A DNA stretch of 64,000 nt, from contig NZ_VFOW01000001.1 in assembly GCF_006716355.1 (NCBI RefSeq), forward strand, positions 4,278,001 through 4,342,000, written 5' to 3'. This document shows positions 44,593 to 53,928 of the stretch, one piece after another; the stretch's first letter is position 1; each line of letters starts with the position of its first letter. The position numbers and the translations under genes are program-made. A model generated the notes under the pieces. It saw only the letters and a program-made list of their open reading frames with translations, was not told the origin of the DNA and did not search any database. The stretch comes from Stackebrandtia endophytica. GTDB lineage: Bacteria; Actinomycetota; Actinomycetes; Mycobacteriales; Micromonosporaceae.

Positions 44593-45507
44593 TCACGCCG
44601 CCAACCGGTTGCCGACCTGTCGCGGAGCCGCCGAGGGGATGGCCGTTTCAGCTCGGATCTGCCGGATCAGAGTCCGCACCGGCAGGGTCTGCGCCATGGC
44701 CGGGGTGGTGACGTACCCGATGTGCCGGACGGGACGGTCGTCGCCCAAGTCGATGCGAGCGACCGTCTCCGGTGCGGTGCGCAGTGTCAGTTCCGGCATG
44801 ATCGCCATGCCGAGTCCACTGGAGACCATGGACAACACCGCGCCGTCGTCCTCGGCGGTGATGGTTGCGGCCGGAATCCAATCCTGCGCGTCCCACCACT
44901 GCCGCGTGTAGGACGAACAGTTCTCATCCCAGTCGATCAGCGGCAACGACCGGGGATCGGCCACGCCCACCGGCGCGGCGAGCCAATAGGACTCCGTCAA
45001 CAACCGACCCGACAGCAGCCCTTCCGGAACACGCGAGGTGGGTTCCACAGTGGTTATCGCGATGTCGGCGTTGCCGTCCAGGACCTCCCCGGCACTGCCA
45101 CGCCCGATATCGCGAACGATGGTCACCTGTGGAGTAAGCCCGGGATGGTCATCGGCGAGCCGCCGCAGAATGCCTGGAAGCAACTGCGCCGCGACACTGC
45201 GAAACGCCGCGATACGAACGGTTCCGGAGACCACTCCGGTCGCCCCGCCCACCGCTTCGGCGGGTAGCGTCTCCAGCAGGCGCAGTATCTGGCGAGCTTG
45301 GCCGACAACCCGTTTGCCGGCGTCGGTCGCGGTGGCGCCGCGCCGTCCACGTTGGAACAGCACGGCCCCGAGTTTCCGCTCGCACGCCCGTACCGAATGG
45401 GACACCGCCGACTGCGTGAGTCCGAGCTCGGCGGCCGCGGCCGTGAAGCTGCCATGGGCCGCAACGGCGGACAGCACCCGCAGTTCCTGCGGAACAAGAT
45501 CGACCAT
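44593..45507 (-). CDS. LysR-family transcriptional regulator
   Basis: 304 residues. The N-terminal HTH (LRVLSAVAAHGSFTAAAAELGLTQSAVSHSVRACERKLGAVLFQR) is a clear LysR motif. A substrate-binding domain follows, with SYWLAAPVG and SMVSSGLGMAIMPEL. It is divergent from the oxidoreductase gene at 45643 with 135 bases between, so it probably controls that gene and itself. The effector is unknown. Confidence 0.93.
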   Translation of the reverse strand: MVDLVPQELRVLSAVAAHGSFTAAAAELGLTQSAVSHSVRACERKLGAVLFQRGRRGATATDAGKRVVGQARQILRLLETLPAEAVGGATGVVSGTVRIAAFRSVAAQLLPGILRRLADDHPGLTPQVTIVRDIGRGSAGEVLDGNADIAITTVEPTSRVPEGLLSGRLLTESYWLAAPVGVADPRSLPLIDWDENCSSYTRQWWDAQDWIPAATITAEDDGAVLSMVSSGLGMAIMPELTLRTAPETVARIDLGDDRPVRHIGYVTTPAMAQTLPVRTLIRQIRAETAIPSAAPRQVGNRLAA

Positions 45508-45642
45508 GGCAACGACTCTACCTGGACCTATGAATGACTCTCATGGAATGCTTGGCTGCCATGAACCGCAACCCCTACCTGGTCGACGACCCCGCGGATA
45601 GACATGTGCCCAGCAGCGAGAAACCATCCTGAGGAGTCCAGC

Positions 45643-46629
45643 ATGTCAGTCACCGCCCGTTACGTCCACCAGGTAAGCAAGCCCGCCGGAGCACCAACCC
45701 GCGACAACTTTGCCTTCGTGGAACGGGAACTCTCCCTCAAGCCGGGAACCGCTCTGGTCGAAAACCTGTACCTGTCGGTCGATCCGTACATGCGGCAACT
45801 GATGGACGGTGGCTGGGAACTGAACGCACCGCTGGAGGGGCGCAGCATCGGCCGGGTCATCGAATCGGACGATCCGGGGCTCGCGGTGGGGGACGTGGTG
45901 TGGCACCGCCACGCCTGGCGAACCCACGCACTGGTTACCGCCGATGAGGCGCGAGTGTTGCCGACGTACTCCGATGTTCCGCTCACCGCGTTCCTCGGCA
46001 TCCTCGGTGGGACGGGTTTGTCGGCGTATGTGGGACTGACCAAGGTCGCGAAACTGCTTCCGGGCGAATCGGTGTTCATCTCCGCCGCCGCCGGTGCCGT
46101 GGGAAGCGCGGCCGGTCGGATCGCCCGCCTGCTCGGAGCCGGACGTGTCATCGGAAGCGCCGGATCTGCAGCCAAAGTGGACCATCTGACCCGTGAACTG
46201 GACTTCGACGCCGCATTCAACTACCGGGACGGCGACATCATCGGACAGCTGGCCAAGGCCGCGCCCGACGGCATAGACGTCTACTTCGACAACGTGGGCG
46301 GCGACCACCTGGAAGCCGCGATCGAGTCGCTGCGGGAGCGCGGCCGGATCGCCTGGTGCGGCGGCATAGCGCAATACAACGCGACCGTGCCGCCGGCAGC
46401 GCCGCGCAACCTGTTCGACGTCGTCGGCAAGAGCCTGCGGTTGGAGGGCTTCCTGGTACGGGACTACCAGCCGGTACGCACCGAACTCGAAGCACTTCTG
46501 GTTCCCCACATCCAATCCGGCGCCATCACCTCGGACGAGACCCTCACCGACGGCTTCGACCACATCGTCGACGGATTCCTGGGTATGCTGACCGGCAAGA
46601 ACATCGGAAAGATGATCGTCAAGGTGTGA
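45643..46629 (+). CDS. Zinc-independent MDR oxidoreductase (NADP-dependent alkenal reductase type)
   Basis: 328 residues. The Rossmann region reads GESVFISAAAGAVGSAAGRIARLLGAGRVIGSAGS, and DVYFDNVGGDHLEAAI is a signature of the prostaglandin reductase/leukotriene dehydrogenase branch (E. coli CurA). No zinc ligands are present. It reduces alpha,beta-unsaturated carbonyls with NADPH. ATG at 45643 follows GAGGAG. Regulated probably by the divergent LysR protein. Confidence 0.92.
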   Translation: MSVTARYVHQVSKPAGAPTRDNFAFVERELSLKPGTALVENLYLSVDPYMRQLMDGGWELNAPLEGRSIGRVIESDDPGLAVGDVVWHRHAWRTHALVTADEARVLPTYSDVPLTAFLGILGGTGLSAYVGLTKVAKLLPGESVFISAAAGAVGSAAGRIARLLGAGRVIGSAGSAAKVDHLTRELDFDAAFNYRDGDIIGQLAKAAPDGIDVYFDNVGGDHLEAAIESLRERGRIAWCGGIAQYNATVPPAAPRNLFDVVGKSLRLEGFLVRDYQPVRTELEALLVPHIQSGAITSDETLTDGFDHIVDGFLGMLTGKNIGKMIVKV

Positions 46630-46645
46630 CCGAACCGAATCCGGT

Positions 46646-46670
46646 CCCGGACGGCTCGCCGCCGTCCGGG
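46646..46670. terminator. Hairpin terminator between convergent genes
   Basis: CCCGGACGGC and GCCGTCCGGG form a perfect 10-bp stem with loop TCGCC between the stops at 46629 and 46682. Confidence 0.78.
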
Positions 46671-46681
46671 AGGTCGGCACG

Positions 46682-47941
46682 TCAGCGGTCCTGCGAGATC
46701 CGTCGGCCGCTGTCGGCTCGGTCGAGAATCCAGTGCGCCACCGCCGTCACGGTCACGATCGCCGCGGCGACGGCCGGCGCGGCCAATGCCACGGTGGTGC
46801 CGAACCGGTCGGCGAGCTCACCGGTGATCGCCGCGCCGAGCGCCTGCCCCAGGATCACGCCGGAGCCGAGCATCGTCATCACCGTCGCCGATCGCCCCAA
46901 CGGGCTGCGCGCCACACCGAGGCTGTACTGGGTGACCAGCGTCGGCCCGACACCGATTCCCATGAGCGCCAAGGCGAACATCACCGCACCGGTGGTCGAG
47001 GCGAAGGCCAGCACGGAGGTGCCCGCCAGCAGAATCACCGCGAAGACCAGCCAACGAGTGCGCAGCGGAAAACGCGTCGGCAGCCAGGCCACCCCCAACG
47101 CCAGCAGCGCCGAGCCGATCCCCATGACCCCGTAGAACAGGCCGGCCGACTCGGGCTCGTTCCGGTCGGCCATGAACGCCGTCAGCGACGTCAGAGTGGC
47201 GCCGAACAGCAACCCGACACCGGTGATTCCGGCCACCACCAGGAGCAGGGCGGGCCGGAACAACTCCGATGCCGCCGACGGCGCGGAGCCGTCCTCGTGG
47301 CGGCTGGACGAGAGGTTTCGGCCCGTGGGATGCAGGGCGAATGCCGCGACGAACACCATGATCAACACCGCCGCGATCACCAGTGGTGCCCACGCTCCGA
47401 TGAAGGAGGCCAGGATGCCGACGAGAAACGGACCGAAGACGAACACGGTTTCGTCGGCGGCCGACTCGTAGGCCATCGTCGAGGACATGGTGCGCTGCCG
47501 CCGGGCACCCTCCATCCGTGCGGTGATGATGGTGACCAGGCGTGAACGAGACAGCGGTGCAACCTGTGGCGCGGTAGCACCGATGACCAGCGCCGCGGCG
47601 AGCACGAGTGCGGCACCCGCGGTGCTGTAGACGACCAGTGTGAACACCACCAGGGCGGCGCTGTTGGCCGCCGCCAGCACCAACAGCACGCGACGTTGAC
47701 TGAACCGGTCGGCGGCGGCTCCCAGGAAGGGACCGAATACGGCGGTACCGAGGCCGACGGCTGCCGAGGTGAGCCCGGCGAGCGCCAGCGAATCACGTAC
47801 CGAGGCGACGGCCGTGAGCACCCCGACGACCATCATGGCGAAGGGGAGACGCGCGATGAACGCGATGACGAAGTAGGGGAGGCCCGCAGTGCGCAGCAGG
47901 CTGGGCGAGCGTTCAGGGGAACGCGTGTGTGTCTGGGTCAT
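46682..47941 (-). CDS. MFS transporter, drug-export type
   Basis: 419 residues, 12 TM. The loop after TM2 (GAAADRFSQRRVLLVL) resembles the MFS motif, and the half-repeat reads GIGVGPTLVTQYSLGVARSPLGRSATVMTML. It looks like the actinobacterial putative drug or metabolite exporter group; the substrate is unknown. ATG at 47941 is favoured because TM1 starts soon after; the frame is open to 48013. The 450 bases between this start and the CYTH gene hold no gene I can support. Confidence 0.85.
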   Translation of the reverse strand: MTQTHTRSPERSPSLLRTAGLPYFVIAFIARLPFAMMVVGVLTAVASVRDSLALAGLTSAAVGLGTAVFGPFLGAAADRFSQRRVLLVLAAANSAALVVFTLVVYSTAGAALVLAAALVIGATAPQVAPLSRSRLVTIITARMEGARRQRTMSSTMAYESAADETVFVFGPFLVGILASFIGAWAPLVIAAVLIMVFVAAFALHPTGRNLSSSRHEDGSAPSAASELFRPALLLVVAGITGVGLLFGATLTSLTAFMADRNEPESAGLFYGVMGIGSALLALGVAWLPTRFPLRTRWLVFAVILLAGTSVLAFASTTGAVMFALALMGIGVGPTLVTQYSLGVARSPLGRSATVMTMLGSGVILGQALGAAITGELADRFGTTVALAAPAVAAAIVTVTAVAHWILDRADSGRRISQDR

Positions 47942-48398
47942 AGCTCGCGATCCGCGGTTGCGGGGTCGGGTGCCGCCGCTTCCGCCGGGGGAGCCGACGG
48001 CCGGTAGATACACAGCGTGGGATGGAAATGATCGATGATCATTTTACCGTCGTCGCCGCGTCCCATCGACAACACGCGACGAGGCTCACGTTACGAGGGG
48101 GCGAACCAGCCGTCGCGGTCCTGCACCCGACTCGCACGCGGACCGCCTCGAATCCGAATCTCCATCAGAGCCCGATGCGCAAATTCGGCTGGAAACGATC
48201 GATCCGGATGCTCACTCCTCAGTGGTCGGTCCCCGCCGTGGTCATCTGCTGACCACCACGCCGGCCTTCCGGCCCAAGGCACCGGCGGGTGTGGTCGGCA
48301 ACCTCACCCAGGTGGAACCGATGCATCCGGTCGACGACCCGACGACGAGGCTCACCCTCGAATACGCGCCGGCTAATCGGCAACAGGCCGGTGACCGG

Positions 48399-48956
48399 TC
48401 AGCTCGATTCCCCGGGCGGAGTCGGCTCGAACCGCAGCTCCGGAATCGCCGCGAGGTCGATGCCATACCGGGCGTAGATCTTCGTGGTGTTCTCCCCGGT
48501 CAACCGATCGTCGCCGAAGCCGAGTCGTCGGGCGGTCGCCCGGACGGCGGCGACGTCGTCGGCTTCGATCTCCAGATAGGACGGAATACGGGGCCAGGTG
48601 TCGATCTCCAGACTGACCCGACCGATCCGGTAGCTGGACCGTCGGTTCTCCTGGTAGCTCTTGGCGGTGTACCCGATCAGGCCGAGCAGCTCGTTCGCGG
48701 TCGCGAAGTCGTCGACGGTCACCTCGGTCTCGCTGGTGCCGTCGATACCGTCGTGAGCGATCTGCTTGACCGCGAGAGTCGTGGTTGTTCCGTTGTCCCG
48801 CAACCTGATCCATTTCGTCGCATCACCGGCGTCGATGTCGTAGACGTAGCGTCGCATGACCCGGTCCTCCACGTGTGTCCCACCGGCGGCGACGATCATC
48901 CGCGCGGTCTCGACGGGATCGATGTCGAGGATCTTGGCTTCGTATTCAACGGCCAC
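48399..48956 (-). CDS. cyaB: CYTH-domain protein (class IV adenylate cyclase/ThTPase-like)
   Basis: 185 residues. It starts VAVEYEAKILDID, containing the ExExK signature (E-Y-E-A-K) that binds the triphosphate. Conserved acidic and basic strands follow: KWIRLRDNG, LAVKQIA, TSETEVTVDD, SLEIDTWPRIPSYLEIEAD. Family members hydrolyse triphosphates or cyclise ATP; which of these is unknown here. GTG at 48956 has GAAGGAG seven bases upstream, and the protein would lose the family start if the upstream ATG at 49001 were used. Confidence 0.85.
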   Translation of the reverse strand: MAVEYEAKILDIDPVETARMIVAAGGTHVEDRVMRRYVYDIDAGDATKWIRLRDNGTTTTLAVKQIAHDGIDGTSETEVTVDDFATANELLGLIGYTAKSYQENRRSSYRIGRVSLEIDTWPRIPSYLEIEADDVAAVRATARRLGFGDDRLTGENTTKIYARYGIDLAAIPELRFEPTPPGESS

Positions 48957-48997
48957 GCCTGGGCTCCTTCGGTTCGGAGTCGCAACGGTACGTCCGG

Positions 48998-49672
48998 TCA
49001 CCCGTTCGGCATCGACCGAGTCGGTTCCCGCACCGCCAATTCGGCGTTGTTCGCCAGGGTCGTATCGATCAGCGCGATAAGGCCGTCCCCGGCGCGATGA
49101 TAGGCGTCGACCTCCGAGAGCAGGACACGCACCGCCTCATCCTCACTCGACAAGGAAGGCTCCCCATTGCTCTCATGCCGCAGCTCGGTCGCCAACAAGC
49201 CGATCAGATCAAGACGCCTGGCGATCTCCGCCACCGAATCCATGATGTCCACCACGTCGGCGCTGGCCGAGAGAAACGACGACCACCGCGACAGAGCCGT
49301 CGCCAACCTGTCCCGTTCATCGACGGCGGCGGCGATGACATCGTCCAGATCGGCGTCGCGGTCTCCGTCCATCCGCAACCGGGGAAGCCGGTGCACCGCC
49401 GGCGTGGCATACGGCGGCAGATCGGCGACAAGTTGCCGGCGGACGTCCCCCAGCGCCAACCGAGTCACCGGCGCCCACCGTTCATGCGTTGATCGGGCGA
49501 TCACCCGGTCGATCACGATCGCGGTCAGGAAGAACGTGACCAAACCGGCGACCAGGCCGGAGATCACGACATACTTCTGCCACAGGTCGGTACTCAAGTC
49601 GATCCAGATGATGAAACCGACCAACATCACCGACACCGCGATCAGAATGACCCGCAGAACCTTAAGCGTCAT
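48998..49672 (-). CDS. Hypothetical two-TM membrane protein
   Basis: 224 residues. Two TM helices at the N-terminus (residues 5-25 and 32-55) are followed by a mainly helical cytosolic part. No family recognised. It precedes the CYTH gene by 41 bases on the same strand and may be cotranscribed with it. Confidence 0.72.
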   Translation of the reverse strand: MTLKVLRVILIAVSVMLVGFIIWIDLSTDLWQKYVVISGLVAGLVTFFLTAIVIDRVIARSTHERWAPVTRLALGDVRRQLVADLPPYATPAVHRLPRLRMDGDRDADLDDVIAAAVDERDRLATALSRWSSFLSASADVVDIMDSVAEIARRLDLIGLLATELRHESNGEPSLSSEDEAVRVLLSEVDAYHRAGDGLIALIDTTLANNAELAVREPTRSMPNG

Positions 49673-49804
49673 GCCCGCACCGCCCCCGCGGTACCGACTT
49701 CCTCGACCGAACTTCCCGCCGATCGGCCTGGAGCGTTCTCACCGTCTCACCCACGTCCCGCATGCGGACAGTGCACCATGAAAGGCATCGGATGAGGGGG
49801 AGAC

Positions 49805-50032
49805 ATGGCGGCATACACGGTGCGCATCGAACGATGGGACTCACAAGACTGGCGGGTGCAGACCCCCGACACCGAGATCGAGGACGACGAGCGCACCTCC
49901 TCCGAGATCGCCGCCGAGATCGCGCTGCTGGAGACCGTGGCGGACGGTCACCGGTGGCGAGTACGGGTGTGGCGCGGGACCTCCACCGACACCCGCCCCG
50001 ACGCCGAGGAACACATTCAGCGTTCGCCGTGA
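49805..50032 (+). CDS. Small hypothetical protein (75 aa)
   Basis: 75 residues, acidic, with no signal peptide. It starts MAAYTVRIERWDSQDWRV with a strand-like pattern and ends near the stop of the convergent membrane-protein gene (overlap 50017-50032). AGGGGGAGAC directly precedes the ATG, a good ribosome-binding site. Function unknown. Confidence 0.65.
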   Translation: MAAYTVRIERWDSQDWRVQTPDTEIEDDERTSSEIAAEIALLETVADGHRWRVRVWRGTSTDTRPDAEEHIQRSP

Positions 50033-50799
50033 CCCGAGTCGATGTGCACCGCCATCTCGCGGACATCCGTGTCTCCTCGGACCGAATACGCCCGCCACGC
50101 CCAGCCCCTGCTCAGCGGGCTCGGATTGGACGGTTTTCTCGGGAGCAACACCTTCCACCGTCCGTCGCCGTCGGCATGGCCCAGGTAGCCGCCGACCACG
50201 TCGTCGCCGAAAATCTCCTCGCTGGGAAGCAGCTGGCGGGCCCGGACCCGATGCTTGACATCCCGGTACAACTCCCCGTCGGCCTCGACGGCGGCCAACC
50301 AGGTCGCGAACGCAACCCGAAGCCGGGCAGCATGCTGGTCGGATTCCCTGATGTCCACTAGGACCCAAGCCCAGTCGGCCGCTCTCTCACCGTGATCCCG
50401 GCTCGCCAGGTCGAGCCCGGTGAGAAACCCCTCCACCGGTACGCCGCACTCCAGGTATGCACTGTAGGAACGCCAGTACGAGCGCACTCGAGTGCTCCGG
50501 TCCCACACATACACCGCAACGGCCGCCGCAGCGAACACGACGGCCAGAACCAGAAGTACGATCCAACCGGTCTCCACCGACGTCTCGAACAGGTCGGTCC
50601 CCGCTCCAGCGACGGCGAACACCAGGAAGAGCACCGCGACGGCCGCCAGAATCAGCGGCACGCGCCACGAGGGGCCACGCATTACGACTCGCCCGACGAA
50701 GTCGCCGAACTCCGTGATGTCCGGCGCGGGGTCACGGGGCGTCACATCAGCCGATTCGGCTTCGTGCCAGAACCGCTGTGGTTCACCGAGGTTCGTCAT
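50017..50799 (-). CDS. Hypothetical two-TM membrane protein
   Basis: 260 residues. Two adjacent TM helices (about 46-66 and 75-98) separate a short cytosolic start from a C-terminal domain with several Trp residues. No family recognised. The frame is open upstream to 51054 and would add 85 residues containing five cysteines (CRKC, CMD, CAD, CPI) in a zinc-ribbon-like spacing. I use the ATG at 50799 because it has GAGGAC nearby, but the longer form cannot be excluded. Confidence 0.65.
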   Translation of the reverse strand: MTNLGEPQRFWHEAESADVTPRDPAPDITEFGDFVGRVVMRGPSWRVPLILAAVAVLFLVFAVAGAGTDLFETSVETGWIVLLVLAVVFAAAAVAVYVWDRSTRVRSYWRSYSAYLECGVPVEGFLTGLDLASRDHGERAADWAWVLVDIRESDQHAARLRVAFATWLAAVEADGELYRDVKHRVRARQLLPSEEIFGDDVVGGYLGHADGDGRWKVLLPRKPSNPSPLSRGWAWRAYSVRGDTDVREMAVHIDSGHGER

Positions 50800-51126
50800 G
50801 TCCTCATTGTCGGCGACCCCCTCCTGCACCGACGGCGGCGGGATCCCCCCTCGAATCGGGCAATCTAAATGTCCGGATAGGTATGTGATGTGCGGTATTT
50901 CCGAAATATCGGGCACATCCGCACAGCGGATGACGTCGGTCGGTTGCGGTGGCCACTCCCCGATGTCCATGCACACGGCGAATCCGTCGGACTGCCGATT
51001 CGCACACTTCCGGCAGGGGGCGCCGGGCACGCGCTTGCCGCGCCTGATAGGCATCAGGTGCGACCGACCGCAAGCCGCTCGTCACCCACCCGGTATTTCC
51101 GATACCGCGATCCCGCAGAGAGCACC

Positions 51127-51852
51127 GTGAAGAAATCCAAGAAGCGCCCGAGTTCCATCCCGTGGAAGTTCGTGTCCATCGTCGCCGTGATCGTCGTGAC
51201 CCTCACCGTGGGGACGCTGATCGGGTCGATGGGCGACGACGACCCGGCGACACCATCGCCGACCGGGGACACCGCCGCCTCCCCCACGACTGACCCACTG
51301 GCGGAGCTGGCGCGACGCGATGCCAACGATCCGTTGGCGATGGGTGAGGTCGACGCACCCGTGGTGCTTATCGAGTACGCCGACTTCACCTGCAAATACT
51401 GCGGAGCCTTCGCCGAGAACACCCTGCCCGCCCTCATCGAGGAGTACGTCGAGCCGGGTCATGTGCGCATCGAGTGGCGTGACACCCCGATCCTCAGCGA
51501 GGACTCGGTCACCACCGCGATCGCCGGTCGCGCCGCCGCCCGGCAGGGACTGTTCTGGGAGTACTACGAGGTCATATACGCCCACACCTTCTCCGAGGCC
51601 GGGGACTACAGTCGGGCGGTCCTGCTGGAATTGGTCGGGCAGATCGACGGCCTCGACATCGAGACCTTCACCGCCGACCTCGACGATCCGAAGCTGGCCA
51701 CCGCGGTGAACACCGAGGGCACCCAGTCCCGCGGATTGGGAGTGTCATCGACCCCGACCTTTGTGGTTGGTGACCAGGTATTGCAAGGTGCGCAACCGAT
51801 CGAGGTCTTCAGGGACACCATCGACCTCCAACTGGACGCAGCAGGTCGCTAG
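51127..51852 (+). CDS. DsbA-family membrane-anchored thiol oxidoreductase (second copy)
   Basis: 241 residues. N-terminal anchor (15-34), Ser/Thr/Pro linker, DsbA-type fold with TCKYC (Cys89, Cys92) and cis-Pro loop VSSTPTFVVGDQ. Similar in layout to the protein at 15248-15952 (ARRDANDPLAMGEVDAPVVLIEYADF / ERRDPDDLLAVGPVDAPIGLVVFSDY), so the two are paralogs. GTG at 51127 opens the protein with KKSKKRP. Its TAG overlaps the next GTG by one base. Confidence 0.9.
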   Translation: MKKSKKRPSSIPWKFVSIVAVIVVTLTVGTLIGSMGDDDPATPSPTGDTAASPTTDPLAELARRDANDPLAMGEVDAPVVLIEYADFTCKYCGAFAENTLPALIEEYVEPGHVRIEWRDTPILSEDSVTTAIAGRAAARQGLFWEYYEVIYAHTFSEAGDYSRAVLLELVGQIDGLDIETFTADLDDPKLATAVNTEGTQSRGLGVSSTPTFVVGDQVLQGAQPIEVFRDTIDLQLDAAGR

Positions 51853-52688
51853 TGGACATCGGTTACGTCGGAGCGTTTCTAGGGGGCCTGCTCAGTCTCC
51901 TGTCACCGTGTTCGGTGATGCTGCTCCCGGCCTTCTTCGCCTACGCGTTCTCACATCCGAGCACGCTCGTGGCGCGCACCGGACTGTTCTACCTGGGTCT
52001 GCTCACCACGCTCGTGCCGCTGGGAGTGTTCGCCGGCACGGCGGGGGCGTTCCTCACCGAGAACCGCGGTCTGCTGTTGACCATCGTCGCGGTCGTCGTC
52101 ATCGGATTCGGTGTCGTCCAGCTCGCCGGCGTCAACCTGCCGGGGCTGTCACGGACGAGCCGAGGTGATGCCGGATCCCCCTGGGCGGTGTACCTGTTGG
52201 GGACCGCCTACGGAGTCGCCGGGGTCTGCACCGGACCGATCCTCGGCTCGGTCCTGATGATCGCCGCCGTCGGCGCCAACCCGGTCTACGGGGCCATCCT
52301 GCTGGCCGTCTACGCCGCCGGTATGGCATTGCCGCTGCTGGTGCTGGCGTTGGCCTGGAAACGCTGGTCCGGTGGGCTCCGCCGAGTCCTCACCCCGCGC
52401 ACCGTCTCGGTCGGCCGCTGGACCAACAGCTGGCACGCCATCATCGCCGGTGGCCTGTCGGTGGGGCTGGGCATCGTCCTCATCATCGTCGCCGGCGACC
52501 CGGAATCAGGTGGCCTGCTGCCGATCGGGACGCAATACGAACTCGAAACCGGAGTGGCTCGCCTGGGCGGGGACATACCCAACCTCCTGGCCATCGCCGT
52601 CGCGGCCCTGGTCGCCGCCGTGGCCGGCACTCTGTGGTGGTGGCGCAGGTCAAAAGCCGAAGCCGAGCCCCCCGACGAGAACGAGTGA
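51852..52688 (+). CDS. CcdA/DsbD-type transmembrane electron carrier (second copy)
   Basis: 278 residues, six core TM segments plus a C-terminal one. Paired cysteine motifs LSPCSVMLLP and AGVCTGPILG. GTG at 51852 overlaps the TAG of the DsbA-like gene. Forms a second transmembrane thiol relay with it. Its C-terminal tail is highly charged (RRSKAEAEPPDENE). No BlaI-type palindrome was seen upstream of this copy, so it is regulated differently from the first. Confidence 0.9.
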   Translation: MDIGYVGAFLGGLLSLLSPCSVMLLPAFFAYAFSHPSTLVARTGLFYLGLLTTLVPLGVFAGTAGAFLTENRGLLLTIVAVVVIGFGVVQLAGVNLPGLSRTSRGDAGSPWAVYLLGTAYGVAGVCTGPILGSVLMIAAVGANPVYGAILLAVYAAGMALPLLVLALAWKRWSGGLRRVLTPRTVSVGRWTNSWHAIIAGGLSVGLGIVLIIVAGDPESGGLLPIGTQYELETGVARLGGDIPNLLAIAVAALVAAVAGTLWWWRRSKAEAEPPDENE

Positions 52689-52723
52689 GCCGGGCGCCAA
52701 CGTGGGCCCTCGGCCAGGTTGGA

Positions 52724-53143
52724 TCAGCCGAAACGGACGAAGGCTCGCAAAGCGGGCTCGTGGTCGTGGGTCTCGGTGAAACCGAGCCGCTCGTAGAACG
52801 CCCGCTGCCCCTCCTCGGTATCGGTGAGCAGGACCCGCTGCCGGATGTCACCGTAGGAGTCGAACAGGATCGTCAGCAGCCGACGGCCCAGTCCACCACG
52901 CTGTTCCGTGGGAGCGATGAGCACATCCTGCAGGTACACGATCGTGGCACCGTCGGAGATCGTGCGGGCCAATCCGACCAGGTGGCCGTCTCGCCTCGCG
53001 GTCGCGACCCGATGTGAGCCGGATACGCTGCGCCGCAACAACTCCGGAGCCCGGGTGTAGGTGGTCCAGCCGACCGACTCATACAGTCCCAGTAGCTCGT
53101 TCAGCGGGAGTCCGGTCGGCTCCACGATCTCGATTTCCACCAC
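52724..53143 (-). CDS. GNAT-family N-acetyltransferase
   Basis: 139 residues. Motif A DVLIAPTEQRGGLGRRLL (Q/R-x-x-G-x-G) and the beta4/5 end FYERLGF are plain. Acceptor unknown. GTG at 53143; it is a single gene ending 36 bases from the convergent ccdA copy. Confidence 0.9.
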   Translation of the reverse strand: MVEIEIVEPTGLPLNELLGLYESVGWTTYTRAPELLRRSVSGSHRVATARRDGHLVGLARTISDGATIVYLQDVLIAPTEQRGGLGRRLLTILFDSYGDIRQRVLLTDTEEGQRAFYERLGFTETHDHEPALRAFVRFG

Positions 53144-53292
53144 GGCGCGACCCTACCGGCGGACCTCCCATAACTGCCTCGCCATCCCCAACCGGCCTGA
53201 GGTAGGCTACGTCCGGTTCTGATACCGGGACGTGGTGCACTCCGCGGCGAGCTTGCGAACCGCAGCAGCGTTTCTCAACAACTACATATCTT

Positions 53293-53366
53293 CGGGACGT
53301 GGCGCAGCTTGGTAGCGCACTCGCTTTGGGAGCGAGGGGTCGCAGGTTCAAATCCTGTCGTCCCGA
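53293..53366 (+). tRNA. tRNA-Pro (UGG anticodon)
   Basis: CGGGACG pairs with CGTCCCG in the acceptor stem; discriminator A; no CCA encoded. The anticodon stem CTCGC/GCGAG closes loop TTTGGGA with anticodon TGG (53327-53329). T arm GCAGG-TTCAAAT-CCTGT. It is the left border of a repeat-rich segment and the source of the partial duplicate at 54829. Confidence 0.96.
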
Positions 53367-53488
53367 CAACGGAGGGCGACAGGATTCAGAAACACGGTCT
53401 GTCGTCCCGACAACGGAGGGCGACAGGATTCAGAAACACGGTCTGTCGTCCCGACAACGGGGGACGACAGGATTCGGGAACACGGCCT
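53357..53488 (+). repeat. Three tandem 44-bp repeats starting in the tRNA-Pro 3' end
   Basis: The unit GTCGTCCCGACAACGGAGGG plus 24 further bases occurs at 53357-53400, 53401-53444 (identical) and 53445-53488 (several substitutions), with a partial fourth start at 53489. The first 10 bases are the tRNA 3' end, so each repeat copies the tail of the tRNA. There are no spacers, so it is not a CRISPR array. A further copy is at about 54870-54910. Confidence 0.92.
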
Positions 53489-53928
53489 GCCGTCCCGACC
53501 AGTTATTACACCCCCTGACCTGCGATTACAGTCGTTCAGTCAGGGGTGTTCGCAATGTCGGGTACATACGGTTATGTCCAGCGACCTACGGCCGTCTGCG
53601 CCAAGTACGCATTAAAGTTTTTGCCCACTTTGGAATGTCCTTTTTGTTGTTGGTGGGTCATTCGGTGGGTTACCGAGGGGCGATGTGGCCTGCAGCCAAG
53701 GTTCCTCATCGCCCTACGAGGGTTCGGAACGCGACGTACTCGCGAGCGGCGTCAAGCGCCGCAGAGCGCACCCGGGTCGCGCTCCAGGCCCATCAAGCGC
53801 ATCATCATGTCCCGATGGACGACTGAAACAGAATTGAGTGACCGCTGCGGCAACCAGCGGGATTGCCGCACATAACCAGCATTCGGGCACTCGCCAACTC
53901 AAGCGCCATATAACGGTATGGTGATTGT
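53489..53928. other. Repeat-flanked gap without a supportable gene
   Basis: After the repeats come CCCCTGAC...GTCAGGGG (an 8-bp inverted repeat) and AT-richer sequence. The frames present lack ribosome-binding sites and codon bias. The first 150 bases are repeated, with changes, near 54910-55050. Confidence 0.6.

Noticed and set aside
48022-48252. Small plus-strand genes upstream of the CYTH gene
   Set aside because: No start signals, no codon bias and no family resemblance.
53357-53488. CRISPR array
   Set aside because: The 44-bp units are directly adjacent with no spacers and derive from the tRNA end; no cas genes.
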